NCBI GenBank assembly: GCA_002841605.1
Contig: PHAF01000086.1
Location: 1 to 8,151 of the forward strand
Source: Firmicutes bacterium HGW-Firmicutes-10
GTDB taxonomy: Bacteria > Bacillota_I > Bacilli_A > Erysipelotrichales > Erysipelotrichaceae
Length of the DNA: 8,151 bases
Reading direction: 5' to 3'
Below are positions 5,914 to 8,151 of the stretch, in pieces. The position numbers were made by a program, and so were the translations under genes. How positions within the stretch are numbered: position 1 is the first letter of the stretch; every line of letters begins with the position of its first letter. The notes beneath the pieces are model-generated. The model saw nothing but the letters and a program-made list of their open reading frames with translations, was not told the DNA's origin and did not search any database.

Positions 5914-7398
5914 ATGATCAATATAAAAAGCTGTCAAATGACTAAACTCGTTCGCATATGTTTAGTTTTTTTATTGATTGCAGGTTGCAGCAAGCAGTTG
6001 GGACCCAATCCGCGTTTAGAGGAAGATGAGACGTTCAAACCGCCTCAAGGCAGAATCGTGAATGCTCCACTTGATTTTTCTTTTTTAGAGCTGATTCCGA
6101 TTGTCACACATCCCGGCATGGCGCTAAAAGACAAAACGATTGAGGCCAGAGTCATAAAAGATATCGAGGATATGATAGGTAGGTTTGAAAGTTACACCAA
6201 TCCAGTGAATCTGCCGCCATACCCGGCTTTACTTGAGGCAGATATGAGCAAACTAACGTTGGTGGATCACTATTATTATTCTCATTGGAAGTTTTCTTTC
6301 AACAACATTTACTCCTTATACTTCTGGGGTAAATACACTTTTGAAAGTGACGGAAAAATGGAGATCGTTTATATTGCGGATGCACTGAATTTTGACTTAA
6401 CAACCGGCAATCAACTAACGGTAAGTGATTTGTTGGTTAATGGTGCCGATGTGCAGAAAACATTCAACGATTTATTAATTGAGCAGTTCTCTGCTGACGA
6501 TATGACAACTTCTCACTTTTGGCCATACCTATCGAATGAGTGGGAAAATGAAAAACCTTTTAGCTTTCAAATGACGGACACTTTCTCCGGCATCAAAGGT
6601 AACCAACTCTTTTATATCGGCCTCGATGGCATATACTTTATTTTTGACGATCGTGACCCTGAGTTCAAGACTGGTAATAATCCCTTAGTTTTTCATATCC
6701 CTTTTTATAAGATCGCTGAGGAGTTGGCGATCAGTGAACGTTTCAAAACTGAAATTTCAATCTTTGAAAATCCGGCTTGGGAAGGGCGTTTGCTGACATT
6801 GACCAATGAGTCTGATTCTTCAGAATCGGAAGATACATTTCTTCAGAAATACAAAGAAATTGATATTTTTCTTGTATCAGAAACCATCGAAATTCCTGAT
6901 TCATATAAAGAGGTTCTTCCTGAAACGATTGATGATGAACTTTTGATGTTGATCGAAAAAGTGAAGTCGATGATAGATTCATACTCAGAACCAAGTCAGA
7001 TAACGAAAGCGACCATCACTAAGTCTGTTCATGCCTTTGGCAATTATATCAGTGTGGAGTGGGGGTTGGATCTGATTACCTCGATACAAGGGTTGGAGTA
7101 CATATATGATCGTGTTTATCACGTTTACAACAAACAAGGTGAACCTGTTGCCCTTGGCAGCTTATTTGTGACGGGATTTCCTTATGAAGAACTTCTGATT
7201 GATCGGATGAAAAATTTCGAGAACTTCGAGAAATACAGTCAACAAGAGTTGCTTGACTCTCTTCAATTCTCGTTGGCAGGACCAAGGATCAAACTTCACA
7301 CATCATTGCTGAAAAGTAAAGATGTGCCGGGGGCATACTTTGGTGGTTCTTGGTATTATAATGACATTGGCATTGAAAATTTGGCATTGTCGCAGTAA
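5914..7398 (+). CDS. Lipoprotein with two RsiV/DUF3298-like domains, function unknown
   Basis: Predicted lipid-anchored envelope protein of 494 residues. A short signal peptide ends in the lipobox IAGC, with the lipid-bearing cysteine at residue 25. The rest has no membrane segment. Residues about 131-192 and 377-437 align with each other: each runs from an aromatic strand, through a -TGxxLTVSDL- or -QGEPVALGSL- turn, to a -DLLIEQF- or -LLIDRMKNF- helix. Each half then ends similarly (YKIAEELAIS near 265-274, DIGIENLALS near 484-493). The first copy resembles the DUF3298 domain of RsiV and PdaC, judged from sequence pattern only. RsiV binds lysozyme, so a sensing or cell-wall role is conceivable but is inference; there is no sigma-factor gene and no transmembrane helix as RsiV would have. 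The start at 5914 has GGGGGG 7 nt upstream; ATG at 5938 is a possible alternative. Own promoter and terminator: a single-gene transcript. Confidence 0.85.
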   Translation: MINIKSCQMTKLVRICLVFLLIAGCSKQLGPNPRLEEDETFKPPQGRIVNAPLDFSFLELIPIVTHPGMALKDKTIEARVIKDIEDMIGRFESYTNPVNLPPYPALLEADMSKLTLVDHYYYSHWKFSFNNIYSLYFWGKYTFESDGKMEIVYIADALNFDLTTGNQLTVSDLLVNGADVQKTFNDLLIEQFSADDMTTSHFWPYLSNEWENEKPFSFQMTDTFSGIKGNQLFYIGLDGIYFIFDDRDPEFKTGNNPLVFHIPFYKIAEELAISERFKTEISIFENPAWEGRLLTLTNESDSSESEDTFLQKYKEIDIFLVSETIEIPDSYKEVLPETIDDELLMLIEKVKSMIDSYSEPSQITKATITKSVHAFGNYISVEWGLDLITSIQGLEYIYDRVYHVYNKQGEPVALGSLFVTGFPYEELLIDRMKNFENFEKYSQQELLDSLQFSLAGPRIKLHTSLLKSKDVPGAYFGGSWYYNDIGIENLALSQ

Positions 7399-7416
7399 CT
7401 CATAATTGCCTCATGG

Positions 7417-7449
7417 CCGTATCACTGTACCTTAGTGATACGGTTTTTT
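7417..7449 (+). terminator. Intrinsic terminator of the lipoprotein gene
   Basis: CCGTATCACT (7417-7426) pairs perfectly with AGTGATACGG (7434-7443) across a 7-nt loop and is followed by six T (7444-7449). It starts 18 bases after the lipoprotein stop codon and separates this gene from the next, which has its own promoter. Confidence 0.93.
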
Positions 7450-7476
7450 CTTGTTTGATTTGTGATTTTTCATACA

Positions 7477-7505
7477 TTGCACACGGCCAGGTGTACTGAT
7501 ATAAT
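7477..7505 (+). promoter_or_regulatory. Promoter of the PstS-like gene
   Basis: TTGCAC (7477-7482), a weak -35, is followed after 17 nt by a perfect TATAAT (7500-7505) with TGA before it, an extended -10. The predicted start near 7512 gives a leader of about 25 nt. ACAC and GTGT arms (7481-7494) form a short inverted repeat that starts at the end of the -35 and runs into the spacer; its meaning is unclear. Confidence 0.7.
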
Positions 7506-7536
7506 ACTTGTGACACTATGTCATTGGGGGTCTATC

Positions 7537-8151
7537 ATGAAAAAATATCTAATCCTGATTGTTGTATTTTTACTTCTTGGCTGTCAGAAATCCGCTGTTC
7601 AGCCGTCTTTTACCATGGAAACCTATCCCAAAGTGGATGGATCGACCGTAACTATTCCTTTATCCGAAGCCATTTGCGCTAAACTGACCGGTCAAACGGT
7701 CGAACAAGTTCGTCCATACATTTTACACACGAAAACCCACAGTGCTTATATCAATCTGATCGACAAAAAAACCGATTTGATATTCGTTACTTATCCTTCC
7801 GTCGATGAACTGAAATATGCTCAGGACAGTGGTGTTGAACTGGAAATCGTACCCATCGTCAGTGAAGCTTTTGTTTTTCTGACACACAAAAATAATCCGG
7901 TCGAAAGTCTGACCCTTAAACAAATCCAGGATATATATGCCGGAACGATTACCAACTGGAAAGATGTCGGCGGTCCGGACTTACCGATCATTGCTTATCA
8001 ACGGCCTGTCAACTCCGGCAGTCAAACCGGGTTTTTGGATTTGGTTATGAAGGGGGTAACTCCCATGACCCCGCCAACCGAATGGATCGTTGCTGAAATG
8101 GGCATGCTGATTGAAGCTGTTGCCACTTACGATAATCAACCCGATGCCTTG
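7537..8151 (+). CDS. PstS-like substrate-binding lipoprotein of an ABC transporter, 3' end cut by window
   Basis: Extracellular, lipid-anchored solute-binding protein, probably the phosphate-capturing part of a Pst-type ABC importer. The first 205 residues are visible. The signal peptide ends in LLLGC, with the lipid cysteine at 16. Mature-protein motifs fit the PstS-like PBP fold: YPKVDGSTVTIPLSEA at 30-45 near the binding cleft, FVFLTHKNNPVESLTLKQI (112-130) leading to the DIYAGTITNWKDVGG hinge region (132-146), and a QRPVNSGSQTGF loop (155-166) like the R-x-x-x-SG-S-x-T oxyanion-binding loop of PstS. GGGGG lies 7 nt upstream of the ATG. It has its own promoter after a terminator, so it may start an operon that continues to the right. 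The substrate is inferred, not proven: related proteins bind other oxyanions or act as sensors, and the permease genes are out of view. Confidence 0.85.
   Translation, partial: MKKYLILIVVFLLLGCQKSAVQPSFTMETYPKVDGSTVTIPLSEAICAKLTGQTVEQVRPYILHTKTHSAYINLIDKKTDLIFVTYPSVDELKYAQDSGVELEIVPIVSEAFVFLTHKNNPVESLTLKQIQDIYAGTITNWKDVGGPDLPIIAYQRPVNSGSQTGFLDLVMKGVTPMTPPTEWIVAEMGMLIEAVATYDNQPDAL

Noticed and set aside
7460..7490. Possible Pho box upstream of the PstS-like gene
   Set aside because: I looked for TTNACA-like repeats at 11-bp spacing as in Bacillus PhoP sites. Only poor partial matches are present, so I do not claim phosphate control.

Overview
This 8.15 kb window looks like chromosomal DNA of an AT-rich Gram-positive-type bacterium (Bacillota or a close relative). 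The evidence is the YesM/YesN-type two-component pair, two lipoproteins with a short signal peptide and a lipobox cysteine, sigma-A-type promoters with TG-extended -10 boxes, and a CcpA-type cre site. Tryptophan is encoded by TGG and TGA ends dhaL, so code 4 (Mycoplasma) is not in use. I cannot name the genus. I see no mobile element, CRISPR array, tRNA or rRNA.

Layout. (1) 1-3107, minus strand: a two-component operon. A 528-residue YesN-type response regulator (REC plus AraC-type HTH) is followed, with an 11-nt overlap, by a YesM-type sensor histidine kinase cut by the left edge of the window before its G-box. The operon has its own promoter at 3080-3107. (2) 3113-4784, minus strand: the dihydroxyacetone kinase operon dhaK-dhaL. 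It has a cre-like site over its -10 box and a strong intrinsic terminator lying directly upstream of the response-regulator promoter. No dhaM follows. (3) 4848-5826, minus strand: a polytopic CPBP/CAAX-type intramembrane protease with an N-terminal four-cysteine zinc ribbon. (4) 5830-5843: a 14-bp palindrome between two divergent promoters. (5) 5854-7449, plus strand: a 494-residue lipoprotein that appears to hold two diverged copies of an RsiV/DUF3298-like domain, closed by an intrinsic terminator. (6) 7477-8151, plus strand: a PstS-like substrate-binding lipoprotein, cut by the right edge.

How the genes relate. dhaK and dhaL make two subunits of one enzyme that phosphorylates dihydroxyacetone, and the cre site suggests carbon catabolite repression. 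The two-component pair probably senses an extracellular ligand, perhaps a sugar or oligosaccharide, but the target operon is not in the window. The protease and the two lipoproteins are envelope proteins with separate promoters, and nothing here links them to one pathway. Every gap between genes is under 150 bp and is accounted for by promoters and terminators. The window is mostly ordinary. I found no convincing new system; the best leads are the cre-controlled dhaKL operon without dhaM, the duplicated-domain lipoprotein, and the palindrome between the divergent promoters.
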